Positions 10,769-21,877 of a stretch of DNA of 64,000 nucleotides are shown here, piece after piece. The notes below the pieces were generated by a model. It saw only the letters and a list, made by a program, of their open reading frames with translations. It was not told where the DNA came from and did no database searches. The translations under genes and the position numbers were made by a program. The stretch is taken from contig OZ035961.1 in NCBI GenBank assembly GCA_964034945.1, positions 76,820,188-76,884,187 on the forward strand, written 5' to 3'. How positions within the stretch are numbered: the first letter of the stretch is position 1; each line of letters opens with the position of its first letter. The DNA comes from Chrysopilus asiliformis (Eukaryota; Arthropoda; Insecta; Diptera; Rhagionidae).

Positions 10769-11303
10769 TTTTTTATACCCGTATGGTGAAACCAAAGGGT
10801 ATATTAACTTTGCCTTACCGTTTGTAACGCCAAGATCTCGTCATCGCACACAAAAATGAATTACACCAGTGTGTTTAGAATGATGAAAAAAGTTGAATTT
10901 AGCATGTCCGTCCGTCTTTCCGTCCGTCTGTCTGTCTGTCTGTCCGTCTGTCTGTCTGTGGCGCGGATAGCGGGCGCACGGATTGAGCTAGAGACTTGAA
11001 ATTTTGCGCAGATTCGTTTTTCGTAAAATGTGAGGCTAAGTTCGTTAATGGGCAAAAATGGACCGAACGAAATCGTTTTTTGTGAATATCTCAAAAACGT
11101 CCAAGAACAAAAGTTATTTAGGATATGATTCTACATAAAACTCCCATACATCAAGATCCGATTGGAATAAATTTTAAAAAATCTTATTGGAAAGTTTGAC
11201 TTCAAATTGGAATTTTGGTATAACTGTTCGAATTTTGATACGAATATCACCATACGGGTCTCCAATGATTGCCAGATTGGCAATTATAGCTTTTGTTATG
11301 TTT
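10769..11303 (+). mobile_element. Helentron-like (HINE/DINE-type) repeat, copy 1
   Basis: This is one of six copies of a family in the window. Common features are a start at TTTTTATACCCGTATGGTGA and a (TGTC/CGTC)n microsatellite in the first half (10907-10958 here). Then come GCACGGATTGAGCTAGAGAC and TTGAAATTTTGC, a near-terminal inverted word ATCACCATACGGGT, a hairpin ATTGCCAGATTGGCAAT, and the end AGCTTTTGTTATGTTT. Sub-terminal inverted repeats, an internal microsatellite and a 3' hairpin without a target duplication are the described traits of Helentron-associated elements (DINE-1 in Drosophila). Assignment is by structure only. Confidence 0.6.
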
Positions 11304-11323
11304 AAATATCAATTGTGTCACTC

Positions 11324-12360
11324 TTTTTATACCCGTATGGTAAAACCAATGGGTATACTAACTTTGCCTTATTCAGGGAATTCACAGTCGTCTTTTAAAA
11401 TGCGGGTAAATTTACCGCTCGGTAATTCAGTCAAATTTAACACATTTTTACCGAGACGGTAACTTGGTTCATGTAAAAATAAATTACCGGATTCGGTAAT
11501 TGTATACATGCCTCGAGTCGTGTTTTTCAGCCTCGGTATTCGGTATCAAGAATCAACCGCGAGTGGCGCTAGTAATGTTTTTAGTTGTCAAATTTTTTCG
11601 CTGGTTATCTCATCGGACTGCAATTTTTTTCAATTTTGATAGCCGTTGCCACAATAGAAATTCAAAAGAATACATCAAACATGGATTTAAAGGTATGTGA
11701 TATATTTTACAATCAAATTCGCAGTTCATGATTTGGTCACGTATCAAATAAAAGCGCTGTTCTCAAATATGTGCTGTGGGATGTTCACAGCCGAATATTT
11801 TCAGTCTTTTAATATTACCGAAAATACCGAATACCGAATACCGAAGAGGATTGTGAATACCCTCACTGTTTGTAACGCCAAGATCCCGTCATCACACACA
11901 CCAGTGTGTTTATAATGATCAAAAAAGTCGATTTCTGGATATCCGTCCGTTGTCTGTCTGTCCGTCCGTCCGTCCGTCTGTCCGTCCATCTGTGGCGCGT
12001 ATTGCGGACCCACGGAAATTTTGCACAAAGCCGTTTTTCCTAAAATGCGAGGTTAAGTTCGTTAATGTGCAAAAACGGACTCGCCATATGAACTAAACGT
12101 TTTTTACGAATTTCTCAAAAACGGTGCATCTTATCAAATAAGTCCAAGAACAAAAGTTGTTTAGGATACGTTTTTACATAAAACTCCCATATATCAAAAT
12201 CCAATTAGAAGAACTTTTAAAAAAATCTTGTGGGAAAATTTGACTTCAAATTGGAATTTTGATACCACCCTTCGCCGTTCAATTAAACTTGAAAAAATGT
12301 CATATCACCATACGGGTCTGCAATAATTGCAAGATTGGCAATTAAGGATTTTTTATGTTT
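11324..12360 (+). mobile_element. Helentron-like repeat, copy 2, split by a MITE
   Basis: It starts at TTTTTATACCCGTATGGTAA, runs to GCCTTA at 11371, is interrupted by the MITE at 11375-11863, and resumes at GTTTGTAACGCCAAGATCCC. The microsatellite at 11941-11993 is rich in CCGT. It ends with ATCACCATACGGGT, ATTGCAAGATTGGCAAT and a degenerate tail. More diverged than copies 1 and 4. Confidence 0.65.
11375..11863. mobile_element. MITE nested in Helentron-like copy 2
   Basis: The ends are AGGGAATTCACAGTC and the complement of AGGGTATTCACAATCC. Comparison with the other copies of the host repeat shows that about 490 bp are extra here. The same terminal word, GGGTATTCACA, ends the element at 63032-63542, so the two belong to one group. 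The interior repeats TACCGAATACCGAATACCGAA (11825-11845) and related TTACCG words. Confidence 0.6.
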
Positions 12361-12424
12361 CAAGGTGAAGACTGGTTTAAACCAAACGTTACTCAAAAAC
12401 TGATTAACCAGTACAAAAGTTATA

Positions 12425-12612
12425 CAGTAGAATCCCGATAATTCGTATTTCTAGGGACCAGCCAATTCATACGAATTAGCGGGATATACGAATTATCGGG
12501 GTACGAATTATCGGGGTACGAATTATCGGGATTTTTTTCAAGGGACCAGCAAATTCATATGAATTAGCGGGATATACGAATTATCGGGGTACGAATTATC
12601 GGGATTCTACTG
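12425..12612. mobile_element. 188-bp pogo-type MITE
   Basis: Inverted ends CAGTAGAATCCCGATAATTC are flanked by TA on both sides (12423-12424 and 12613-12614). The interior is made of repeated TACGAATTATCGGGG and GGGACCAGC..AATTCAT words. The TA target and CAGT-type end point to a pogo/Tigger derivative. No coding capacity. Confidence 0.85.
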
Positions 12613-12676
12613 TATTAAAAATTGTAAGCAATAATTTCAAATTTGTTTAAAAGAAAAAAATGTATTTCACATGTTT

Positions 12677-12898
12677 CTACAAAAACACTTTTCTGGCTTT
12701 TTGGACTGAAAATTCTGTTATTATGCTGTCGAAATCGATTTCTTTGGTTAATTCTTCCTCAATTGACAAAAGAGCCAAGTTGCTTAATCTTAACGTGCTC
12801 ATAGTCGATCTCAAATAATTTTTTATAAGCTTTAGCTTCGAAAAACTCCTTTCGCAACTTGCTACGCTTATTCCTATTGTTAGAAAGATTCGAAGCAT
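12677..12898 (-). pseudogene. hAT transposase C-terminal dimerisation domain remnant
   Basis: The frame reads LTIGISVASCERSFSKLKLI, then NYLRSTM and LALLSIEEEL. This is the hallmark of the hAT C-terminal dimerisation domain, which normally sits at the very end of a roughly 600-residue transposase. Upstream (above 12900) the frame breaks; sequence encoding LYRE just before the ATG suggests the domain continues without its original start. The rest of the transposase is deleted. It lies inside the hAT element bounded at 10530-13082, close to the right terminus, in the expected orientation. Confidence 0.8.
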
Positions 12899-13090
12899 TC
12901 TCCCTATAGAGCGTAAACTTTCCTATATCAAAGACACTATCTTTTAACACCTAATTTTTTCATTTGTTCCGAAATGTGTTGAAACATTTTTTTTAAATTT
13001 GTTCCGAAATGTCGTGAATTTGCCGCCCCATAAAGAGTGCCGCCCGGGGCGGACCGCCCCCCCCCCCCTCGCTACGCCACTGTGTGGAAC

Positions 13091-15039
13091 TTACGGAAAA
13101 TATTTTAGATACTTTATCTAAAATACTTTTCTTCTCCCTTTTCACTGCCTGATTTTATCACGAATTTTCATAGTTTTGGGCCTAATATTTTCTCCTGTAT
13201 ATGTGTTATAAAGTCTACCAAAAATCTAGTATGCGTTTTAACCGTTTCTTTATATTTACAAGAAAGCCATGTATTTTAAGGATTTTATGTACTTTAAGAA
13301 GCTTAGCAAAAATAAAAGTTTAGAAAGGGAAATTAGCATTAATCTATGAATATTTTTTGAAAAATTCCAATATCAAATAAGATAAAATCTATTAACCAAT
13401 CGAGTTTGTAGTTTGAATTCTTTAAATAGCCCATTTCGATTCACATCTTAAGTAAACAAAATTATGTAACAAAAAATTAAAAATGTTTCAACTACAAGTA
13501 CGTCTTGATCTGATCAACAAAAGGTTCCTGTATACGTTTCATCATAAACACGGTAAAATTCATTTTCCGTAATCAAATTGAAATCGGGTCGTGCCACCAT
13601 AGAAACCCATTATCATCTATTTTACGAGTGAAGGGAACATCCATCATAAAAGTAAATCACACTTGAGTGATTTCCATTCCATTTGTAGTCATTGAACAAA
13701 TACTTGTATTGAATAACGAAGAAGTTTTTCGTAAATTTAAAGTGCAAAAGGATACAACAAAACTAACAACTAAACTAAAATAAAAATCAACGAGTGGATT
13801 TTCCTTTTTCGTAAAGTAATCGCCGACTGGGAGCCACGTTTCGAGCGTACTGTCAGCCACGTGTCGAAGACGAGCGATTTCTACCGAGGTCATGAATGGA
13901 TCGTGATTATATACTTAATAGAGGACCTCATCGTGAAAAGGCGATTAAACAATACCCTAAAAACGTCACTCTAATGAGAAAATGCGTATTTCCTTTAATT
14001 TACGTTCGCATTTTCAAAACATCAAACAGGAATTCCTGAAAATTTGAAAAAAGTTTTTTATAAGTCGAATTTTATAATTTTTCATCCATCTATCTATACC
14101 AAGAATTAGATTCATTTTAGAAAAAAAAAAGTATCACGGCACCAGGATAGAATGAAAAGTATTTTTCATCAATCAATAATTTTTTGAAAATTATTACAAA
14201 AAATCTTCAGGATGTTATAACAATACAGAATGATGAATGTGAGATAAGGAAAAGTCTATTCAATTCGGTCTATTCGGTGGCACGTGACAACCATTCAGTA
14301 ATTGCGAGGACTTAAAGGATTTATCTGCTAGAAAAGCACACGTTCCTAGGATTAGAGAGGAAAATTTTAATTAACCCAAAGTTATTAGTAAAAGGTTTTT
14401 GGCCTTGGCTCTTATTTCAGCATTAAATGTATGCCAGGCTGAAGATTTTGATTATTCACCGGTTTTAGTGGGCCACTCTGAAAACAGAAAAATACATTTC
14501 TAAAATAGAAAAAAAATCGTTATAATTACTCGGATATTATTTCTAGAATTATTGAGTACGTGCAATTTTGAGAGATTTGATTCCACGCGACGATATTGTT
14601 GATTTTTGGGCACATAATTAGAATTTTCGTGATTTAATTAGATAGAATCATTTCGCTTTAAAAAAATTTTTTGTTTAAAAATCTATTGCTTTATATGCTT
14701 TTTACGATATTTGCTGAGAGAAATAAAATTGTGAAATTTATTAGTTTTCGTTGTAATTCCGATTTAAATAATAAAATTTACTGCCAATGAAAATTACATG
14801 AATTAAAATCTTCAATTTAAATTCCTCAGCTCGGTGCTTTAGTGATAACTTAATTTTCGGTGTAAACATTGCAGGGGTGCAAAACGTTATCGTAACGTAA
14901 CGCTATAGCGAAATGATTTTCCGGTTTTTAGAAATTTTATTTCATTACAATAACGAAAAACGTAACGAAAACTGAAAAACACTAATTCGTGTTTTCATTA
15001 CATAGTTTTATTTAACTATATCTTAATTCTCTATATCAG
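13091..15039. other. No gene recognised
   Basis: AT-rich, with only short frames. The longest (13657-13893, minus) has no recognisable domain. Near 14872-15000 the words GTTATCGTAACGTAACGCTA and AATAACGAAAAACGTAACG hint at a small imperfect inverted repeat with unclear limits. Confidence 0.4.
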
Positions 15040-15774
15040 TGTTGGGCATATTCAACTAATTTTTTTAGTTGATTGATCAATCAACTTTAATACATTAGTC
15101 ATAATCATAATTGAACACAGTAATCATTAGTTTTTCAATCATGAATTTCAATCAAGGATAGAAATGATCAAATCCAATTTCGAGCTAAAATTTTTGTGTA
15201 GAAATGATAGTAGGCTTTAGGAAAAACAATTAAAATTCAAATAATTGAAATTGTAAATCAATTATCAAAAATGGATAATGAAGAAGTAAGGAACATGTCT
15301 TCAGGCAGACTCGTTGAAATTTCATCAATGACATTTTCCAGCATTAATATTTTATACAATAAAAGCTCATTTTGCGGATACATTCCATAGGCGATCAATT
15401 CCCTTAAACGGACACATTTCGTAGGACCAAATTCGCAAATCCAACTTGTTCTGATAAACGGACTTCTTTCATAACCGGACATAAATCTTGTCCCGTGAGT
15501 CTCCGCTTATTTGTAATTTTATTTACGTTTTGACTGCAAAAATATCGGATGTAAGCATCTCATGACTTCGTGAGTCGACCTCCGTCATGAATACAATACT
15601 TACCTCTACAGAGGAAAGTAAAACTGAAATTAAAATCAAATCATAAGAGTTAGTTTTTCAATCATGATTATGATTAAAACTAATCAATCACAATCAAAGT
15701 TACGAATGATTAATGACTAACAAATTCAATCACAAATCAAAAAAGATATGATTGATTTTTCAATCATTAGTCAG
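15040..15774. repeat. Low-complexity AATCA/TGATT-rich sequence with an embedded pogo-like scrap
   Basis: The flanks (15045-15180 and 15640-15770) are made of repeated ATTGATT, AATCATTAG and AATCAATC words on both strands, giving many short palindromes. The centre (15390-15485) contains CTTAAACGGACAC and ATAACCGGACATAA, typical of decayed Tigger/pogo ends. No boundaries can be set with confidence. Confidence 0.4.
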
Positions 15775-15777
15775 ATT

Positions 15778-16587
15778 GGGCATTTCCACACGGTGTTGTA
15801 ACAACAACGCTGAACGACAACAGTTCGAGTCCACACGCTGTTGTTACCAGTTGTGTCAGTTTTATATGTGTAAGTGCGAATATTGTCATTGTGGTTTGAA
15901 CTAGGGATGTCAAAAAAGAACCGGTTAAACCGGTTAACCGGTGTTTTTGCTTCGGTTAACCGGTTTTTTTCGGTGTTTTTTTTTTTGCACGGTTATACCC
16001 GGTGTTTTTTTAAAGCCAAAAACCGTTCAAAAAAACCGATCATTTTTTTTTGTACGGAAAAATAATTTTAAACCACTTTTCGTGCAACTGATTTGTTAGA
16101 AACACTTCTTTTTAGGCACTCTAAACCAAATACAATATTATATTGTGCCATTTATGGCCTCTTAATGGATTATATGGCACTTCACGTCTTTTGTTTGTAT
16201 TATAGTGTATTTGTTGCGTCTAAGACCTAACCTACCCAATTTGAACAAAACGGTTTTTCGGTGTTTTAATAACCGGTTTTTTGGACCCAGTTAAACCGGC
16301 CCGGTTTAAACCGAAGTCTTAAAAACCGGTTTAACCGAAAACCGGTTTTTTTTCCAAAAATTTGACATCCCTAGTTTGAACGTCAGTAGAGAAGCATTGT
16401 AGTGTGAGAAATCATAATTTCACCCATGGAAAATGTTTATTGCTGTTTAGTTGTGTTAGTGCATGCAGAACTTTTGGTCGTTCTTGAATTTCGCTCAACC
16501 GTGCATCACTTGCAGAACCCCCTCCACTAGTCACTGACCAATCAGAACCCGTTCCGCTGAGGCATGACAACACGTGTAGAAAGGCCC
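15778..16587. mobile_element. MITE with GGGC ends and 3-bp (ATT) duplication, interrupted by a hAT MITE
   Basis: The left end is GGGCATTTCCACACGGTGTT; the right end is the complement of GGGCCTTTCTACACGTGTT. Both sides are flanked by ATT (15775-15777 and 16588-16590). The element at 15902-16373 is inserted inside. Without it this MITE is about 330 bp and non-coding. Interior words TGTTGTTACCAG and CAACAACG give extra partial symmetry. Confidence 0.7.
15902..16373. mobile_element. hAT MITE with 8-bp duplication GTTTGAAC
   Basis: Ends TAGGGATGTCAAA and its complement TTTGACATCCCTA are flanked by GTTTGAAC on each side (15894-15901 and 16374-16381). The arms consist of repeated AACCGGTTAAACCGG-like words running inward from both ends. 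An 8-bp duplication and TAGGG-type TIR fit hAT. No transposase remains; the 63-codon frame at 15874-16065 crosses the boundary and is not a gene. Confidence 0.9.
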
Positions 16588-17052
16588 ATTGAACTTTCTG
16601 AAAAATTTCGCAGCAAAATTTTTCGAAAACTTTGTAATTAAATACGCCGCAGGTAATTTCTTTCTTTCAACAAAACCCGGCTAGAACCAGGTTTTTTTTT
16701 CTGCATGCTCGCATATTGCTAAGCTAGACCAAGTTTTTTTTAAAGTCGGTTATATTTTTTTTTATTATTTCGAACGTTTCAATTTTTAATATGGTTAAAA
16801 CTACAAAGGGTTTGAGCGGATAAGTCCGCAGAGGGGAAATATATAAAAGAATCTTCCAGGTATTGTACTGAACACAACACAAAAAAATTCAATTCGATAT
16901 CTCAAGCGATGTAGAATCTAGCAGGGGAGGGGGTATGAAAGCATAGCGCCACGGGGGGACAATTTGCAGCGGGGCCCAACCAGGAACTTTCTCTTTGAGA
17001 CGACCAAAATCGGTCAACCCAGTAAAAAGTTAGGTGTGAACATGCATTAAAA
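16588..17052. other. No gene recognised
   Basis: AT-rich, with a short G-rich patch at 16920-16980 (GGGGAGGGGG, GGGGGGAC). No inverted ends or coding frames were seen. Confidence 0.4.
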
Positions 17053-17513
17053 ATATAACAAAAGCTATAATTGCCAATCTGGCAATTATTGGAAACCCGT
17101 ATGGTGATTTAAGTGAACGGCGAACAGTTGTATCAAAATTCTCCTTTGAAGTCAAACTTTTCAATAAGATTTTTTTAAATTTATTCCAATCGGATTTTGA
17201 TGTATGGAAGTTTTATGTAAAATCATATCCTAAATAACCTTTGTTCTTGCACTTTTTTGATAAGATGCACCGTTTTTGAGATATTCGCAAAAAACGCTTT
17301 CGTTCGTATGGGGGGTACCCCCCCCCCCCCCCCTAATGATTTATCTTAGCCCATTAACGGACTTACAGACCGACGGACAGGCAAAAATCAATTTTTTTAT
17401 AATTCTAAACACACTGGTGTAATTTATTTTTTTGTGTGATGACGGGATCTTGGCGTTACAAACGGTAAGGCAAAGTTAATATACCCTTTGGTTTCACCAT
17501 ACGGGTATAAAAA
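17053..17513 (-). mobile_element. Helentron-like repeat, copy 3 (inverted)
   Basis: In reverse orientation it shows all family marks: the hairpin ATTGCCAATCTGGCAAT at 17071, ACCCGTATGGTGA near 17096, the C-run GGTACCCCCCCC, and the final CACCATACGGGTATAAAAA. The microsatellite is nearly lost (GACGGACAGGC, about 17371), so this copy shows the family without the TGTC array. Confidence 0.65.
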
Positions 17514-17603
17514 CTTACATTCAGGTCGAATTGAGAAACCCGTTGTTTTTTTCGGTATAAAAACTTACATTCAGGTCGGTTAAAACCCCGTTGTTTTTTT
17601 CGC
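17504..17603. repeat. 50-bp tandem duplication at the edge of a Helentron-like copy
   Basis: GGTATAAAAACTTACATTCA starts at 17504 and again at 17554, and each unit ends with CCGTTGTTTTTTTCG. The first unit starts inside the terminal bases of the Helentron-like copy, so the duplication arose after or during that insertion. Confidence 0.75.
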
Positions 17604-18366
17604 TAAATATGTACTAAGAATTACACAACAAACTGCTTACGAGCACAAGAAAGTTTTGCCAATAAACCAAAATTAAACTAAAGTTGACCCGCTTAGGAAC
17701 ACATTTAATTTTATCAAGCGTACAAAGAAAGTTGAAATTAGAAACTCGGAAAAAATATATTAGTTTAATATTTTCTGGAATTTAGGGTATTTTTTATGTT
17801 CTTTAGTATTCATAAAATATCACAATAAATATATAAAATGCCAGACGAAAGTATTCATTAAATTCATTCCTAAATGTTAAATTTTTTTATGTTTTTATAT
17901 TTATTACATACTAAGTAATACTCGTAAGATCACTTGAAAAATCTAAATCATAACGTAATCTTGTTATTGATATTGAAAACATAGTTTCGACAAAATGCCG
18001 GTTAAAGTTATTTCGTAAATACTCCAAATCCGACTGTACACATGACTTTAAAGCGTCATAACTTCGGCAAAACATCCGATTAACTTAATCTTTTTTTGTC
18101 GACACAATAATCCATTAGGATGAAGAACTTAATAGCTTAAAAGGGCAAAATCTTAAACAGCTTACAGTTGACTCGGATCGATTAAATAAAATCGCCCAAC
18201 AATTTGTCTTCTTTCAGTTAATTAACTTTATACAGAATGACGAACAATTAGATCAATCTCGAAGAGAATTTGTCAAGACGTGATATGAGGTGGAAATGAA
18301 ACCCATTACAACTTAACCAAACTAAAAAACACACATTCAGATATACAAACTATCTGTAGGAACTTA
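17604..18366. other. No gene recognised
   Basis: AT-rich sequence without recognisable coding or repeat structure. Confidence 0.4.
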
Positions 18367-18741
18367 TCGGGTGTTCCAATTGCTTGGACCGATGTTAAGT
18401 ATGATTGAGGCTTAAACGTCGAATGATATTTGACACCGGTTTGACAATTTCAGCCTTTGGCAATGTCAACCATGGAAAGATTAACAATCGAATAACGTGT
18501 TAAACTTATTGAAGCCAATTACAAAAACGGGCGCTCAAACAAAAATGCATTTCGCGCACTTCACCACCAAGATCGTGCGATTTGACGCCTTTGGACTTCT
18601 TCCTTTGGGGTTATCCCAAGAGTAAGGTCTATGCCAACAAGCCAACAAAGTAAGGTCTATGCCAACAAGCCAACAAAAAATGCGACAAATTACATTGTCT
18701 TTTTTTCTTTTAACATCGGTCCAAGTCATTGGAACAACCTG
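18367..18741 (+). mobile_element. mariner deletion derivative with TA duplication
   Basis: The left end carries GGGTGTTCCAATTGCTTGGA then CCGATGTTAA. The right end is the complement of GGTTGTTCCAATGACTTGGA then CCGATGTTAA. TA lies outside each end (18365-18366 and 18742-18743). The interior keeps both extremities of a mariner transposase in frame-broken form (separate entry). A short tandem duplication, AAGGTCTATGCCAACAAGCC, sits at 18633 and 18652. Confidence 0.85.
18471..18695 (+). pseudogene. mariner transposase, N- and C-terminal scraps fused by deletion
   Basis: The ATG at 18471 begins a frame interrupted by TAA after seven codons. It continues RVKLIEANYKNGRSNKNAF, the start of the mariner helix-turn-helix region. 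After FRALHH the sequence jumps to CDLTPLDFFLWG (in another frame), then KSKVYANKPT. That is the block holding the last catalytic Asp of mariner transposases. About 250 codons between them are missing. The product cannot be functional. Confidence 0.8.
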
Positions 18742-18743
18742 TA

Positions 18744-19368
18744 TATTCCCTTCAGTTACAAAAAAACATGTATGAAAACATGGAAAAACATTTGGATGGA
18801 AATTGTCATCCGATAAAAGGTACAAAAGCTAATGCAGAAACCCTCAAAAACTAAAACGTTTGCTCAAAAAAATTCATTCAAGATTTTTCAACTAGGGGGA
18901 ACCGTGTTTAATCGAAACAAGTTTTAAATTTCCATTTGTGCTGTTTTTTTTTCTTTATTGTTACTTTGAAATGTATTAATTTGGGCGTGACCGAATAGAG
19001 TCAATTGAAGAAATCGCCTTTCAATAAACTGCTGAAATGACAATTGATGCAATTAAATTGAGAAAGGGCATTTAAAAGGAAGCATTAAAAAATCTAGATG
19101 TATCCTAAATGGGAAAAAAAGAACTGACCCTTAAAAAGTCCTCTAAATTCGTAAAAAAAGTGTGAAACAAAAAAGGTGTTGCGAAAAATGTGACAAAAAA
19201 ATTATATGTATTAAAATGTTATTTTTAACTCCAATGTGGAATTTATTTTTAGCTCCTTACAATTTTATTAAATACTAGAATTTAGACCTGGCTTCCTCCG
19301 GCTAGAAGTATGAATACGTAGGAAAATTTAATTCAGTTGGGTATAAACCTGGAGAGAGCAGTCCGTGT
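18744..19368. other. No gene recognised
   Basis: AT-rich spacer between the mariner derivative and the next Helentron-like copy. Confidence 0.4.
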
Positions 19369-19513
19369 ATTTTTATACCCGTATGGTGAAACCAAAGGGT
19401 ATATTAACTTTGCCTTACCGTTTGTAACGCCAAGATCCCGTCATCGCACAAAAAAATTAATTACACCAGTGTGTTTAGAATGATAAAAATATTTAATTTT
19501 TGCATGTCCGTCC

Positions 19514-19557
<44 letters not shown>

Positions 19558-20001
19558 TTCTGTCTGTCTGTCTGTCCGTCTGTCTGTCTGTCCGTCTGTC
19601 TGTCTGTCTGTCTGTGGCGCGGATTGCGGGCGCACGGATTGAGCTACAGACTTGAAATTTTGCGTGGATCCATTTTTCGTAAAATGCGAGGCTAAGTTCG
19701 TTAATGGGCAAAAATGGACCATTAGGGGGGGTACCCCCCATACGAACGAAATCGTTTTTTGTGAATATCTCAAAAACGGTGCATCTTATCAAAAAAGTCC
19801 AAGAACAAAAGTTATTTAGGATATGATTCTACATAAAACTCCCATACATCAAAATCCGATTGGAATAAATTTTAAAAAATCTTTTTGGAAAGTTTGAGTT
19901 CAAATTGGAATTTTGGTATAACTGTTCGAATTTTGATACGAATATCACCATACGGGTCTCCAATGATTGCCAGATTGGCAATTATAGCTTTTGTTATGTT
20001 T
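19369..20001 (+). mobile_element. Helentron-like repeat, copy 4, longest microsatellite
   Basis: A complete family member from TTTTTATACCCGTATGGTGA to AGCTTTTGTTATGTTT. The microsatellite at 19506-19616 is more than 100 bp of TCTG/TCCG units, the longest of the six copies. It gives cysteine/valine/leucine or DRQT-type frames on both strands, which are artefacts. Sub-terminal ATCACCATACGGGT and hairpin ATTGCCAGATTGGCAAT are intact. It is close in sequence to copy 1. Confidence 0.65.
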
Positions 20002-20149
20002 TTTTTTGAAAAATAGTTTTTCAAAAATTGAAAAGCTTTGGCATATGAAAAATCTGTAAAATACTAAAGAAAACTTTTGCTATGAAATTCTAAAAAAGAT
20101 TCCCGTCACGAAAAATTTAAATAAAATATCTGATATCAACAGCACATGA

Positions 20150-20515
20150 TTTTTTTATACAGTATAACCTGACGAATAAAATTTTAGTTTATACTAGCTT
20201 GTATACCCGTCGTTGCCAGGTTAAGTTTTTTAAATTTTTTTTTTTTGATGGTTTATGTTGGAGCTAAATTTCAGGCCAATCGGTTCAGTAGTTTCCCCGC
20301 GAAAGAGTAACATAGTGCAAAAACGAAGTTTCGAAATCACTTTACCCCCTCCCCTTACTCCCCCCACCCCTCGCGCTACTTTTCCGTATGCATATGTTGG
20401 AAACAGAACTACCACAGACACTCATGCCAAATTTCAAGTCAATCGGTCCAGCCGTTTTTGTGTGAAAGAGGAACAGACAGACACTAACTCATTTTTATAT
20501 ATTAGTATGATAAAA
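20150..20515 (+). repeat. Interspersed repeat, SINE/LINE-tail-like
   Basis: The segment runs from TATACTAGCTTGTATACCCG to TATATTAGTATGATAAAAA. It contains TTTCAGGCCAATCGGTTCAG and, further on, the related TTTCAAGTCAATCGGTCCAG followed by CCGTTTTTGTGTGAAAGAG and ACAGACAGACAC. Sequences of this style are abundant in insect genomes and are often RTE-type LINE or SINE tails. The class is uncertain. A C-rich run lies at 20343-20373. Confidence 0.55.
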
Positions 20516-20524
20516 ACATGAATT

Positions 20525-20889
20525 TTTAGTTTACAAGATCTGAAATATCTCGATAACGGTAAAAGATATCGATTTACGGTAAAAGGTAAGAATATAGAGA
20601 ATTTTAATATCTTTTTCTTCGATAAAACTAACCGTTTTCGAGAAAAATGCAAAAAACTATTTCGTTTGTATGGGGGAGGGGGAAGGAGTGGTCCAACTCG
20701 ATTTTTATGTATAAATGAGTTATATAAAACCTATCTCGTCTCTATATATAAACATATCTCGTTTTTATAAATTTTTCAATACGATGCATCATTTTCGAAA
20801 AAATAGGGAAAAAAGTATTCCATTCGTATAGGGAGGAGGTAAGGAGTGGTTCAATTGGATTTTGATGTTATGTAAAATCATATTCTAAA
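20525..20889. repeat. Degenerate repeat split by a MITE (continues 21880-22160)
   Basis: It contains ATCTCGATAACGGTAAAAG, ACCGTTTTCGAGAAAAATGC, GGGGGAGGGGGAAGGAGTGG and ATTGGATTTTGATGTTATG. The part beyond the MITE at 20892-21877 holds GGGAGGGGGAAGGAATAGTC and GGACAGACAAGCGGATGGAC. The words resemble the ACGG/TTTAGAATATGATTTTAC motif group seen in the Helentron-like family and in the foldback centre. Confidence 0.45.
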
Positions 20890-20891
20890 TA

Positions 20892-21877
20892 CACAGAAAA
20901 AAATGATGTTGTATTATTTACAAAATGGGTTTTGTTAAGCCTAACAAAAAAAAATTCGTAAATATTACTGAAGTTTTGTATATACTACGAAAAAATTAAC
21001 GAATATTTTTTCGTATAGTTACTAAAATTTGTTAATATTACGAAGTACATTTTGTCAAATCTGATTTGCATCATGGCGTCATTACCATGTTTGGATGCCT
21101 GCAGCAGGTAATTAGACTACTAGTAGAACTGCGCCACACTTGTGCATGACGAAAAAATGGCGACGATTTTGTTAGTCGATTCGCCAATTCTAAAAACTCG
21201 ATTTTAAAGCGATTCCAATAATTTTTCTTAAAACTGATGCAAAAAATCAGTTTTGGGAAAGCATTTCTTAGTTTAGACATTAGTTGAAATGCTTTTTTGA
21301 AATATTTTTTATGCCCATTTTTTTCAGATTTCGATAATTTTTTCCCATTTTCGAAAAATACTAAACGGGAATAGTATTTTTTCGAGGAAACACAACAACA
21401 TTCGCCGAAAGAATTCATTCGTTCGAAGTTTTTGTAAGAAAAATCATTCAAAATAAATTATTTTCATTTCGCATCATATTGGCCGTCATAAAACATTTCC
21501 TCCATACGAATATTCAATATAGAAACTATCAGAAACAAACAAGCATCTCTTAATTTTTGAAGTCATCACACTAAAACAATTTCCGCTCATTAGTTGCATA
21601 TATTAAATTCTATGAACACACACTAAGCAAGAAACAGAAAGAGATTCCATATCAACAAGAGAGATTTGTTTTTGTAATATTTACAAAATATTTGTAATAT
21701 TTACTAAATATTTGTAATATTAACAAAATTTTTATGAAAACGAAATACAAAAATACAAAAACTTAACAAAATTGACATCGTACCATTAACAAAATATTTG
21801 TCGGCCCATGGGGGACAAATGGTTTCGTTATATTAACAAACGTTTTCGTAATATTTACATACATTTTATTTTCTGTG
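20892..21877. mobile_element. ~1-kb MITE with CACAGAAAA ends and TA duplication
   Basis: The left end is CACAGAAAAAAATGATGTTG; the right end is the complement of CACAGAAAATAAAATGTATG. TA flanks both sides. Words such as TTTGTAATATTTACAAAA and TTCGTAATATTAC recur inside on both strands, making the ends strongly self-complementary. A minus-strand frame of 126 codons at 21071-21451 shows no recognisable domain. A Tc1/mariner relation is suggested only by the TA target. Confidence 0.7.

Larger units (their letters stand above)
10530..13082 (-). mobile_element. hAT transposon with 8-bp target duplication, invaded by later elements
   Basis: The ends are CAGTGGCGTAGCGAGGG and its complement CCCTCGCTACGCCACTG. 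The 8-bp sequence TGTGGAAC is directly repeated outside (10522-10529 and 13083-13090). TIRs of this type with an 8-bp duplication identify the hAT superfamily. Sub-terminal GC-rich words (GCGCCCGGGCGG on the left, GCCGCCCGGGGCGG on the right) are also inverted. Only the tail of the transposase remains. Two Helentron-like repeats, a MITE and a pogo MITE have inserted inside, so the original element was much shorter. Confidence 0.92.

Noticed and set aside
15258..15482. 74-codon minus-strand frame
   Set aside because: It reads through a decayed pogo-type terminal sequence (AACCGGACAT) and has no domain.
19471..19792. Frames rich in DRQT or CLSV repeats over the TGTC microsatellites (also near 10900, 11950, 44330 and 61080)
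   Set aside because: Pure translation of (TCTG/TCCG)n inside the Helentron-like repeats, on both strands. Not genes.
21071..21451. 126-codon minus-strand frame in the CACAG-ended MITE
   Set aside because: Basic, low-information sequence with no recognisable motif. It lies inside a strongly self-complementary MITE, so it is probably chance.
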